This document shows, one piece after another, positions 41,637 through 49,329 of a stretch of 64,000 nucleotides of DNA (position 1 is the stretch's first letter; the number at the start of each line of letters is the position of its first letter). The stretch covers positions 868,001 through 932,000 of the forward strand of contig CP136064.1 in assembly GCA_032622095.1 (NCBI GenBank), written 5' to 3'. The notes under the pieces are model-generated. The model searched no databases. It was not told the DNA's origin and saw only the letters and a list, made by a program, of their open reading frames with translations. The translations under genes were made by a program, and so were the position numbers. This stretch comes from Siphonodentalium dalli. Its lineage: Eukaryota; Mollusca; Scaphopoda; Gadilida; Siphonodentaliidae.

Positions 41637-42995
41637 ATGGGAAAAACCCGACGCGGTCGTGCCCAGCGCACTTCTACTTGTCCTTCAAGCCAAACAAGGC
41701 GCAGAGCCAGGACCAATCTTGAGGACTTTGTTAATGCCACACAAGATTGTGCTGATTCGGAAGACTCGGCTGTGAATGTAATTGTGAACCCAAGAAATTT
41801 GACAGTGGTTCAAATAAGGCAAGCTCTTCAAACTCGGGGAATAATTGTGCCAGAGAACTTTAAAAAGCCAGATCTGGTAAAGATTTATGACTTGAACGTC
41901 CCCATCAATGCCCGAGTGCCATCATCGGGAGCAGATTTAGGAATAGCCAGTAATTGGTCCAATTCATGCGCCGTCCAGACACCGACGGCAATACGAGGCT
42001 CAGCTACTGATACAAACAGTTCGAATAACATTAACCAGCCTATTCCTACGTGGGTGCCATCTCAACCTCCCGAAATTGCGACAGCACCTGATTTCCAAAA
42101 TCAGTTGATGGACGCATTGGCTGCCAACCAATCGCTTCTACAAACCATGTCGCAGATGGCAGGAACTACTAGTACCAGTGTTCATGGGCACAATTCACAA
42201 GGTACAGCTTCAGGTTCGCTCTTCCAGGCCTCACCAGAATTGATATCTCTGGACACCAGTATACCAAATTCTCTTTTGCAATCGGATGGAATTCCGATGG
42301 GTAATCTACCCGATATTGATCCGAACATATCGGCACAGTTGCGCTCGGACATTTTGTCAGGCAAGGACATCAACCTCGCCAGATTGATCATGCCACCATT
42401 GGAATCATTTAAAGGAAGTGAAAAATATGACTCGAGACTGTCAAAATATCTTTCGCTTCCAGAATTCATTACAGCCTTTGGTAAATTCAAAACAGTGCTG
42501 TGCGAAGTTTTCCCAAACCGACGTGCCGAGTTGGATGCCTATTTGGCAGATATAATTACTATTGCTAGTCAATATGGCGACTCATTTTATTCTTACCATC
42601 TCGCCTTTTCAGCAAAAGCTGCAGCATGGTTAGCTCGAGGTACCAAAGTGAACTGGGCCTTGAGAGACACCCACCTATATTCATCCTTGTTCACAAGTCA
42701 GAGGTCTCTAAGCTGCTCGGTGTGCAAAAACCCATCGCACTCAGAAAAATTCTGTCCTCTAAATTCATCAAAAAATTCATTTGCACCTCGTCGCTTTGGC
42801 ACATCATTTGGCTCTCCAACACAAACACCAAATAATAATATGTCTTGTCTTCAATTCAATTCCGTTAAAGGTTGTACATTTGGTACGGGGTGCAAATATG
42901 TGCATGAGTGTGTGTTATGCAAAGGTCCTCACCCAAAACCTGTCTGTAGTCAAAAACCCTTCAAGCCTTTCAAAAACGCCCCAAATTTCAAATGA
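41637..42995 (+). CDS. gag: Gag-like protein with SAP-like segment and three zinc motifs
   Basis: This 452-residue protein is probably the nucleocapsid/structural protein of the retroelement. The start is the first ATG in frame, in good context (G at -3, G at +4). The N-terminus is basic (KTRRGR, RRRAR). Residues about 54-86 (LTVVQIRQAL...KKPDLVKIYD) resemble a SAP/HeH helix-extension-helix motif. Residues about 100-225 are Ser/Thr/Gln-rich and probably disordered. Residues about 230-350 (LARLIMPPLESF, LPEFITAFGKFKTVLCEVFP, AFSAKAAAWL) resemble the conserved core of Gag-like proteins of DIRS-type elements. The C-terminus has a CCHC knuckle (C360-x2-C-x4-H-x4-C373), a canonical CCCH finger (C404-x8-C-x5-C-x3-H423) and a knuckle-like C425-x2-C-x3-H-x4-C437. 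It ends in a UGA that is in frame with pol. Confidence 0.92.
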   Translation: MGKTRRGRAQRTSTCPSSQTRRRARTNLEDFVNATQDCADSEDSAVNVIVNPRNLTVVQIRQALQTRGIIVPENFKKPDLVKIYDLNVPINARVPSSGADLGIASNWSNSCAVQTPTAIRGSATDTNSSNNINQPIPTWVPSQPPEIATAPDFQNQLMDALAANQSLLQTMSQMAGTTSTSVHGHNSQGTASGSLFQASPELISLDTSIPNSLLQSDGIPMGNLPDIDPNISAQLRSDILSGKDINLARLIMPPLESFKGSEKYDSRLSKYLSLPEFITAFGKFKTVLCEVFPNRRAELDAYLADIITIASQYGDSFYSYHLAFSAKAAAWLARGTKVNWALRDTHLYSSLFTSQRSLSCSVCKNPSHSEKFCPLNSSKNSFAPRRFGTSFGSPTQTPNNNMSCLQFNSVKGCTFGTGCKYVHECVLCKGPHPKPVCSQKPFKPFKNAPNFK

Positions 42996-42998
42996 CTT
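42993..42998 (+). promoter_or_regulatory. In-frame UGA between gag and pol, candidate stop-codon readthrough site
   Basis: The gag stop at 42993-42995 is UGA followed by CUU. The next 554 codons in the same frame (42996-44657) are open and encode pol. The first ATG in that frame after the stop is at 43731, immediately after the RT YLDDY motif. UGA followed by C is the leakiest stop context known in eukaryotes. Readthrough giving Gag-Pol is therefore the simplest expression route. A nonsense mutation in a former single gag-pol ORF, or splicing around the stop, are alternatives. Confidence 0.65.
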
Positions 42999-44657
42999 CA
43001 AGGCAGTGCAGAGGACCCGGCATTAATTCCGACCAGTGTCTCCACTCCAGTAAATGTGAAATTCCTGCAGTGGGCCCTATCCGACCATCCCGACCAAAAG
43101 TTTGTCTCCGAACTGATCAATGGTTTCACTTTTGGCTTTGACACTGGCGTTTCAATATTACCTTCAAGCAGCTTAGAACTTCGAAACTTACAGTCAGCAT
43201 TAAGCAATCACAGTGATGTTAACAAATTGATAGAAAAAGAATTGTCTCAAGGATTCATTATTGGTCCTTTCAGCAAGCCTCCCTTTGCAAATTTCAGGAT
43301 CAATCCTATCGGCATAGCTGAAAGAAAAATTTCCAAAAAGAAACGGCTAATTGTCGATCTTTCAGCTCCCCATTCATCCAAAAAGGACCAGTCGCTAAAT
43401 TCATTAATTAATAAGGATGAATTTTCTTTGACTTATGTGACAGTGGATCATGCCGTTCGCATCATTCAACAATTAAATCCAAATTCAAATTCAAGTTCGC
43501 CAAATCTTTTTCACTGCGACATTCAGTCAGCTTTCAAATTGTGCCCGATCAAACAGGACTTGTGGCCATATTACGGCATCTGCTGGGACAGTAAATATTA
43601 TTTTTACAAAACACTGTGTTTCGGCAGTCGGTCGTCTCCAAAAATTTTCGACCAACTTTCTCAAGCAATTTGCTGGATTGCCACTAACAAATTTGGCGTG
43701 CCTAATCTCTTGCACTATCTGGACGATTATATGTCCATAATTCCTCCAGATGCCGACCCTCAAGGTCCTGTTAATGCTCTCCTGGAAGTATTTAACCAAG
43801 CAAACATTCCTCTAGCTGAGGAGAAATCCATAGGACCATGTCACTGTATCGAATTTTTAGGTATCACCATCGACGCAGCACTCATGGAATGTCGGCTACC
43901 TCATGACAAACTAACCAGGCTACGGGTAACAATCAAGTCTTTCATGAACCGATCTACCTGTACCAAACGAGAATTGCTCAGCCTCATAGGCCATTTAAGT
44001 TTCGCAGCAAAAGTCGTTGTTCCAGGTAGATCCTTCATGTCTTACTTGATTGCATTATCCACTACAGTCTCGGAACTCAGATATCATGTAAATATTTCTG
44101 CTGCATGCAAAAAGGAACTAGCCATGTGGGATCAGTTCCTATCGTCATGGAATGGTGCAGCTATGTTCTTGCACAGTGACGTTATCTCATCTGATGACCT
44201 ATATCTTTTTACAGATGCAAGCTCCATTCACGGTTATGGTGGCTATTTCAGAACTCACTGGTTTCAAAATGAGTGGCCCTCTGAAATTGTAGAACTTAAG
44301 AAAAATTCATGGTCTATGGCCTACATGGAACTTTATCCTATTTGTACTGCAGCTATTCTATGGGGCCATTTGTGGTCAAACAAACGGGTTATCTTTATAT
44401 GTGATAATGAAGCTGTTGTTCACATACTCCAGAAAGGCCGATCAAAAATTGCAGTCATTATGTCTCTTGTACGTCGATTAACTTTATGTGCTTTAAAATG
44501 TAATTTCATGTTTTCATCTTCTTATATCACTTCCAAGGCGAACAAAATTTCTGACTGTTTGTCCCGTTGTCGATTTCAGGATTTCAGAAGATTGGCACCA
44601 GAGGCAGACCGGTTCCCATTCCCTTGCCCTACTCATTCGGAGTTGGTGCATCTTTAA
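42996..44657 (+). CDS. pol: Reverse transcriptase-RNase H (pol), readthrough portion
   Basis: This is 553 codons continuing the gag frame after the UGA; residues are counted from the codon at 42996. The RT domain has RLIVDLSAP from residue 117, motif A CDIQSAF with catalytic D175, motif B CFGSRSSPKIF near residues 208-218, and motif C YLDDY (Y241, D243, D244; nt 43716-43730). The RNase H domain follows with all four acidic residues: D407 (LFTDASS), E445 (MELYP), D470 (ICDNEA) and D520 (KISDCLSR). This arrangement, without integrase or protease, matches DIRS-order elements. It copies the element RNA into DNA. No frame damage is seen. There is no usable AUG upstream of motif C, so it is probably made as a Gag-Pol fusion. 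The stop at 44655-44657 lies 17 bases before the recombinase AUG. Confidence 0.93.
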   Translation, partial: LQGSAEDPALIPTSVSTPVNVKFLQWALSDHPDQKFVSELINGFTFGFDTGVSILPSSSLELRNLQSALSNHSDVNKLIEKELSQGFIIGPFSKPPFANFRINPIGIAERKISKKKRLIVDLSAPHSSKKDQSLNSLINKDEFSLTYVTVDHAVRIIQQLNPNSNSSSPNLFHCDIQSAFKLCPIKQDLWPYYGICWDSKYYFYKTLCFGSRSSPKIFDQLSQAICWIATNKFGVPNLLHYLDDYMSIIPPDADPQGPVNALLEVFNQANIPLAEEKSIGPCHCIEFLGITIDAALMECRLPHDKLTRLRVTIKSFMNRSTCTKRELLSLIGHLSFAAKVVVPGRSFMSYLIALSTTVSELRYHVNISAACKKELAMWDQFLSSWNGAAMFLHSDVISSDDLYLFTDASSIHGYGGYFRTHWFQNEWPSEIVELKKNSWSMAYMELYPICTAAILWGHLWSNKRVIFICDNEAVVHILQKGRSKIAVIMSLVRRLTLCALKCNFMFSSSYITSKANKISDCLSRCRFQDFRRLAPEADRFPFPCPTHSELVHL

Positions 44658-44674
44658 ACAGCATAGCTAACAAC
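44555..44674 (+). other. Open extension of recombinase frame overlapping pol, with possible splice acceptor
   Basis: The recombinase frame has no stop from 44555 to its ATG. At 44574-44579 lies TTTCAG directly after a pyrimidine-rich stretch, and the octamer GATTTCAG is repeated in tandem (44572-44579, 44580-44587). This could be a 3' splice site making a separate recombinase mRNA. No donor was identified, so this is a suggestion only. Confidence 0.3.
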
Positions 44675-45661
44675 ATGTGGTTGCAGTCGGTCAGTCGATC
44701 CACTTTAAAGCAATATGAAAGCGGCATAAAATGCTTAAATAAATTTGCATCTGCACTCGGAATCAGTATTCATCAACCTCATGGTCTACCACATTTGAAT
44801 GAAAGCCTTCTACTTCAATTTGTCGCTCATTGCAGTGCCCATTTCAATTTGACCTACTCCACAATCAAGTTGTACCTAGCTGGCATCCGCTTCTTCTACA
44901 TTGCGGCCTATGGCGTCAACCCTTTAGAACAACATAATGGCCAGCCCTGGCCCAAGCTGTCTGGAATCCTGAAAGCTATCAAAAGACAGCATCGGATCTG
45001 CACCCGTATTCGCTTGCCAATTACATTTGACATTTTACAGAAATTATGTGCTCAGCTGGATAAAATTCCATTTGCAGCCCCAACTTGCTTTATGATGAAA
45101 ACAGCGCTTGCAGTTGGTTTTTTCGGATTTCTGCGTTGTGGTGAATTTACTGTTCGCAACAGTTTGGATTATTCAAACTTTATAGCAATCAAGGATGTGG
45201 CCATTGAGCCTGATGAAAAGGAAGCTTCAATCCTCTTAAAGCAGTCAAAAACCGACCCTTTTCGAAAAGGTGTCAGAGTGCATTACTTCTGTACATGTAC
45301 ATCTAGTATTTGTTCCGTGCGACTGTTGTCACTTTACTTGAAATTCCGCTACAATTCTGGAGCTAAATTGGATGATCCATTATTCGTTACCGACAATGCC
45401 AAAGTGTTGTACAGGCACCACTTTATTTCAAAACTGAAACAACTTCTTACACTTTGCGGTATACCGGCTAACATGTACTCAGGCCACTCCTTGCGTTCAG
45501 GTGCAGCTACTACGGCATGCGCAGCCCGTCTTGAAGACCACCTCATTAAAACTCTCGGCCGATGGGAATCGGACTGCTATAGAAGATACATTCATACTCC
45601 TAGAGCAGTTATCAGGGAAGCTCATAATTCCATGGTCAGGTCCTATGGACCTACCCGTTAA
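44675..45661 (+). CDS. Tyrosine recombinase of the retroelement
   Basis: This 328-residue site-specific recombinase of the phage-integrase fold integrates the circular DNA copy, which explains the absence of a target duplication. Residues 1-100 form the N-terminal SAM-like core-binding part (SRSTLKQYESGI...). The catalytic set is complete: R154 (GFLRCGEF), K192 (QSKTD), H271-x2-R274 (SGHSLRSGAA), W297 in the His/Trp position (LGRW) and nucleophile Y305 (CYRRYI; Y302 is the less likely choice). The start chosen is the first ATG in frame (A at -3), 17 bases after the pol stop. The frame is open back to 44555, overlapping pol by about 100 bases in the -1 frame, so frameshifting or splicing could add up to about 40 residues. 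It may be translated by reinitiation or from its own transcript. Confidence 0.93.
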   Translation: MWLQSVSRSTLKQYESGIKCLNKFASALGISIHQPHGLPHLNESLLLQFVAHCSAHFNLTYSTIKLYLAGIRFFYIAAYGVNPLEQHNGQPWPKLSGILKAIKRQHRICTRIRLPITFDILQKLCAQLDKIPFAAPTCFMMKTALAVGFFGFLRCGEFTVRNSLDYSNFIAIKDVAIEPDEKEASILLKQSKTDPFRKGVRVHYFCTCTSSICSVRLLSLYLKFRYNSGAKLDDPLFVTDNAKVLYRHHFISKLKQLLTLCGIPANMYSGHSLRSGAATTACAARLEDHLIKTLGRWESDCYRRYIHTPRAVIREAHNSMVRSYGPTR

Positions 45662-45899
45662 TTAAGGAATATCACCTTATATTCCAATGTCAGTAATTAG
45701 CCTTCAAAGCTTCCTACATTCATAATGCACTCCAATAATTTTGTATCGCATATTTATATATAGGTTCATACTAGTATATAACCAATATCGAATTTATTTC
45801 AATTTTATTTCAGTTATTCAGGGTAGTAATATAAATGTGTGCTCCTGGTGGTGGGTGACCCCTTCTTTGGGGCTCTCCGCTGGTACCCAGCTCCGATTG
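45662..45899 (+). other. Unique 3' region between recombinase and B1
   Basis: This is 238 bp of AT-rich sequence without a convincing ORF. Near its end CCCCTTCTTTGGGG (from about 45860) can fold into a short hairpin, and CTTCTTTGGGGCT recurs inside B1 near 45978. No methyltransferase or hydrolase ORF, which some related elements carry, is present. Confidence 0.5.
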
Positions 45900-45904
45900 G
45901 GTAT

Positions 45905-45919
45905 TCTCGCTTTGCGAGA
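45905..45919. terminator. Short hairpin at the start of B1
   Basis: TCTCGC-TTT-GCGAGA is a perfect 6-bp stem with a 3-base loop, repeated in B2 at 48341-48355. A second inverted pair, GCCCCAAA (near 45923) and TTTGGGGC (near 45981), follows. These could be RNA structures of the 3' UTR. Calling this a transcription terminator is not justified in a eukaryotic element, and the type is only the nearest label for a stem-loop. Confidence 0.35.
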
Positions 45920-46819
45920 TGGCCCCAAATTCAGGATCTCATTTAGGGCTCAATTAGAAATCATAATGCCTCAATGCTTCTTTGGGGCTTCCTTATATCA
46001 ATCTTCTATCGAATAAATAAGTTCGAAATTAAGTAAAGGTAAATGGGTACCAGAACATGAGAGCCTCATATATCCCAAATACAATTTAGCATGTGTATGC
46101 ATCGGTTCCCAATCAGGGATTCTGATTTTAGGGAAGTGCATACTCATTCTAATCAGGTACAGCCTCACGGGCATGTATCACATGAATAATCATTTGATCA
46201 AGTAGATCACAGATTCTATTAATATAATAGCCAAGATATACCAAAAATCGTGCCAATAGTGAACTTGGTCAAGAACAATGGGGGTTCTTGATTTATACCA
46301 TATTTAAAGTGATCCAACCATTCTATTTGTTTAAATCCTTCAATACAGTATTCTTAGACTCACATGTACATATAGGTACAGTACTGGTGTGGGATACCAG
46401 ACATTACCAGCAGTTAACAATTCTATTCCCCACAGTGGTCCTTACATCATGTAGGACGCACACATAATCTAATCTCAATTTGTGAGACGCATCTACTTCA
46501 TACAACCAGAATTAATAACAACCATCTCTTAAAGCAGATGGTCATCTTTCTGTCAAGTCTAGTTACTTTATCAAACTCCATCTAGACCTTCCGTAGAAAA
46601 GGATTACTCATCAGATTTATCAAATAGAATGGTTTGAGGATCACTGAAATTCTTATACTATCTTATATATGTTTTCATATATTCACCAATTAATACATAT
46701 TGATTGATCTAGTCAATGGGCCATATGTATACATGTATATATTCATGATTGTTTTTGTTTTAAATTTTAATGGCTATCACATGTTTTTTGAAAATTACTG
46801 TCAAACGTTTTGTTATTCA

Positions 46820-46825
46820 AATAAA
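46820..46825 (+). promoter_or_regulatory. Candidate polyadenylation signal in B1 (copy in B2 at 49265-49270)
   Basis: A canonical AATAAA lies about 60 bp before the end of each B repeat. Another is at 46012 (48448 in B2). DIRS-order elements do not always use standard polyadenylation, so the role is uncertain. Confidence 0.3.
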
Positions 46826-46870
46826 TGCATGTCAAGGTTAAAGATTTTCTAGAAGCTAACCATATCCCTC

Positions 46871-46930
46871 TGATGGTTTATAAATGCTCGAGAAAGGTCT
46901 CATATCTTTCTCAGGGTTTATAAACCATCA
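46871..46930. promoter_or_regulatory. B1-A2 junction: internal copy of the circle junction
   Basis: B1 ends TGATGGTTTATAAA (46871-46884) and A2 begins TGCTCGAG (46885). The exact reverse complement of the B1 end, TTTATAAACCATCA, lies at 46917-46930, with a 32-bp centre that itself contains the inverted pair GAGAAAG (46890-46896) and CTTTCTC (46906-46912). This sequence equals what joining the element's right end (49329) to its left end (40879) would give. In the accepted model for split-repeat elements this internal junction is the template for completing the ends. The symmetric arms look like recombinase binding sites. Confidence 0.7.
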
Positions 46931-47496
46931 AGAGTAGCAACAAAGTCAGCACAAATCACGTTTATTTAGAGCCCCCCCCTTTGTTTCTGGACGTGATGGT
47001 CCTATCAGCTAACTTCTAGCACAAGTCTCATTACCGTAGTTCAAACCAATGAAGAAACTATAATCACCATTAACATATTTCACCGGCATTATCAAAAACC
47101 ATGCTGGCATGTTATTGTTTACATTCGTCAAGTCTCGCAGACCACGTTAATCTCGTCGTAAACGAGAACTCCGTATAAGCACAATAATCATACCAAATTA
47201 ATTTGAACCTATGCCAACGAGACTAGCTATTTTCTCCGTAGTTTCTCCCGCTTTTGGCATTCCTTTGTTCTTGGAATAAACCAATGAGAATGTCTGACAA
47301 TTCCAAGAATATAATTTTGTCCAATAGAAATAATTAGAAATCTACTACCTCGGAAAAACTATTGAAGTTCCGGAGTAAACATTTCACTTCGATGAAATAG
47401 CTTCTCGAAAACAATAGCATTCAATATTATTATCGCAATTCAAACAACTTACGCTAATACAAGCAAATTATTACGCTTTAAAAAATATTTGTATTA
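46885..47496 (+). repeat. Split direct repeat A2
   Basis: This is the second copy of the 612-bp A repeat, offset exactly 6,006 bp from A1 with one substitution (C at 47047). Identity stops at GTATTA (47496), after which unique spacer sequence starts. Confidence 0.93.
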
Positions 47497-48335
47497 CCCA
47501 CCCCCATCCCCTGCTAACCACCATCAGGAAGCACACCATTTATGGGGTTCTCGGCTCTGGTACCTTTGCCTCATCATCAACTCGCACTCCCCCTCTTTTC
47601 CTTATCTACCGGTTGACCAGACTCCACCAGGGCCTTCTACGGGGTCATTAACAAAATTCTCACACCATGCGTCCTCTCCGATAATCGTATTCCAGATTTC
47701 AGATACACGTACAGAATCAATTCATTAAGCTTCAGAGGAACTGATGCTGAGGTGAAGCCTCTCGTAGTCCTCTTCAGGCCCCTCAACGACAAATGCCTTA
47801 GGTTCAGCTCTTTATCAAACAAACAAAAAGCATGAGGCCGAGGTGTTGCATCCTCCCGGTCCTTTCTCCATCTATCATTTACAAGCGCCATAGGACATGA
47901 AGCTGAGGTGTTGCATCCTCCTTGTCCTTTCCCCTATTATTGACGTACTCTCCATAGGACATGAAGCTGAGGTGTTGCATCCTCCTTGTCCTTTCCCCTA
48001 TTATTGACGTAGTCTCCATAGGACATGAAGCTGAGGTGTTGCATCCTCCTTGTCCTTCCCCTGTTATTGACGTGCATGTAGGCTCCATACGACATGAAGC
48101 TGAGGTGTCGCATCCTCCTTGTCCTTTCCCCTATCATTGACGCACATGTAAGCTCCATAGGACATGACGCTGAGGTGTTGCATCCTCCTTGTCCTAACCC
48201 GCATTTGCAGTGGCATAGTATCTCATATATTTGCAGCACCTGATTTGTCAGGACATTAAGCTTAGGTTTGGCATCCTCCCTGTCCTAACATACATCGGGA
48301 ATTAAGCACAATATGATATAGGCATTAAATGGTAT
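47497..48335 (+). other. Unique spacer between A2 and B2
   Basis: These 839 bp are not found elsewhere in the window. The first part (47497-47730) is C/T-rich without a recognisable product. A 79-codon frame at 47489-47728 overlaps the end of A2 and has no similarity I can name. The second part is a degenerate minisatellite (separate entry). In a split-repeat element this is simply the segment between A2 and B2. In the alternative view it is the cargo of a non-autonomous element. Confidence 0.6.
47735..48300. repeat. Minisatellite of 64-91-bp units, each able to form a stem-loop
   Basis: Units begin at about 47828, 47894, 47958, 48022, 48091, 48161 and 48252 (periods 66, 64, 64, 69, 70 and 91 bp), and a more diverged one lies near 47735. 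The core is GACATGAAGCTGAGGTG followed by a CCTC and GTCCT segment. Within most units AGGAC pairs with GTCCT and GAGG pairs with CCTC. The pairing arms persist while the linkers between units vary. In the diverged unit near 47735 the outer pair is AGAGGA/TCCTCT, so pairing is kept with different bases. Reverse-strand frames through this region (47879-48239) are repeat artefacts. Confidence 0.75.
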
Positions 48336-49329
48336 GGTATTCTCGCTTTGCGAGATGGCCCCAAATTCAGGATCTCATTTAGGGCTCAATTAGAAATCAT
48401 AATGCCTCAATGCTTCTTTGGGGCTTCCTTATATCAATCTTCTATCGAATAAATAAGTTCGAAATTAAGTAAAGGTAAATGGGTACCAGAACATCATCGT
48501 CATGAGAGCCTCATATATCCCAAATACAATTTAGCATGTGTATGCATCGGTTCCCAATCAGGGATTCTGATTTTAGGGAAGTGCATACTCATTCTAATCA
48601 GGTACAGCCTCACGGGCATGTATCACATGAATAATCATTTGATCAAGTAGATCACAGATTCTATTAATATAATAGCCAAGATATACCAAAAATCGTGCCA
48701 ATAGTGAACTTGGTCAAGAACAATGGGGGTTCTTGATTTATACCATATTTAAAGTGATCCAACCATTCTATTTGTTTAAATCCTTCAATACAGTATTCTT
48801 AGACTCACATGTACATATAGGTACAGTACTGGTGTGGGATACCAGACATTACCAGCAGTTAACAATTCTATTCCCCACAGTGGTCCTTACATCATGTAGG
48901 ACGCACACATAATCTAATCTCAATTTGTGAGACGCATCTACTTCATACAACCAGAATTAATAACAACCATCTCTTAAAGCAGATGGTCATCTTTCTGTCA
49001 AGTCTAGTTACTTTATCAAACTCCATCTAGACCTTCCGTAGAAAAGGATTACTCATCAGATTTATCAAATAGAATGGTTTGAGGATCACTGAAATTCTTA
49101 TACTATCTTATATATGTTTTCATATATTCACCAATTAATACATATTGATTGATCTAGTCAATGGGCCATATGTATACATGTATATATTCATGATTGTTTT
49201 TGTTTTAAATTTTAATGGCTATCACATGTTTTTTGAAAATTACTGTCAAACGTTTTGTTATTCAAATAAATGCATGTCAAGGTTAAAGATTTTCTAGAAG
49301 CTAACCATATCCCTCTGATGGTTTATAAA
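48336..49329 (+). repeat. Split direct repeat B2 (right end of element)
   Basis: This 994-bp copy of B1 carries an extra CATCGTCAT near 48494-48506. It ends GGTTTATAAA at 49329, directly followed by the satellite sequence CTGGTTCC. Confidence 0.92.

Larger units (their letters stand above)
45900..46884 (+). repeat. Split direct repeat B1
   Basis: These 985 bp are repeated at 48336-49329. The only difference noticed by eye is a 9-bp insertion (CATCGTCAT) in B2, next to GAACAT near 46058 of B1. The repeat starts with GGTATTC and ends GATGGTTTATAAA, directly abutting A2. AATAAA occurs at 46012 and 46820, so the repeat may carry a polyadenylation signal. No ORF of note. Confidence 0.92.
40879..49329 (+). 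mobile_element. Ngaro/PAT-like tyrosine-recombinase retrotransposon (DIRS order)
   Basis: An 8,451-bp insertion interrupts a satellite monomer. The order is A1, gag, pol (RT-RNase H), tyrosine recombinase, B1, A2, spacer, B2. The A and B pairs are the split direct repeats that define PAT-like and Ngaro-like elements, whereas DIRS1-type elements have inverted termini. I see no methyltransferase domain, DDE integrase, aspartic protease or LTR, which favours Ngaro-like over DIRS1-like. There is no target-site duplication: the left flank ends GCTATAGA and the right flank resumes CTGGTTCC, reconstituting the satellite site with one ambiguous A. All reading frames are intact apart from one UGA between gag and pol. 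An alternative reading is a 6,006-bp autonomous element (40879-46884) next to a 2,445-bp non-autonomous relative (46885-49329) sharing both ends. Confidence 0.9.

Noticed and set aside
42182-42490. Reverse-strand ORF of 102 codons inside gag
   Set aside because: It is a shadow of the gag coding strand; no domain, and gag has clear motifs.
42626-43026. Two alternative-frame ORFs (69 and 81 codons) overlapping the end of gag
   Set aside because: They overlap the zinc-finger coding region in other frames and show no motifs. An accessory protein cannot be excluded but there is no support.
43527-43799. Reverse-strand ORF inside pol
   Set aside because: Antisense shadow of the RT catalytic region.
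44653-44659. TTTAAAC heptamer at the end of pol, a classic -1 frameshift sequence
   Set aside because: It is in the slippery register for the recombinase frame (TTA AAC), not for pol, which reads CTT TAA there. A -1 slip from pol into the recombinase frame is not supported.
45741-46016. 91-codon ORF spanning the 3' unique region and B1
   Set aside because: It crosses the repeat boundary, has low-complexity start and no recognisable domain; it does not match a methyltransferase or hydrolase.
47489-47728. 79-codon ORF in the spacer
   Set aside because: Proline/serine-rich composition from C/T-rich DNA, no motif, overlaps the end of A2.
47879-48239. Reverse-strand ORFs across the minisatellite
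   Set aside because: The frames are open only because the short repeat lacks stops; the peptides are degenerate repeats without a recognisable domain.
40879-49329. LTR retrotransposon or endogenous retrovirus
   Set aside because: The A and B repeats are split rather than terminal LTRs, there is no target duplication, no protease, DDE integrase or envelope, and a tyrosine recombinase is present.
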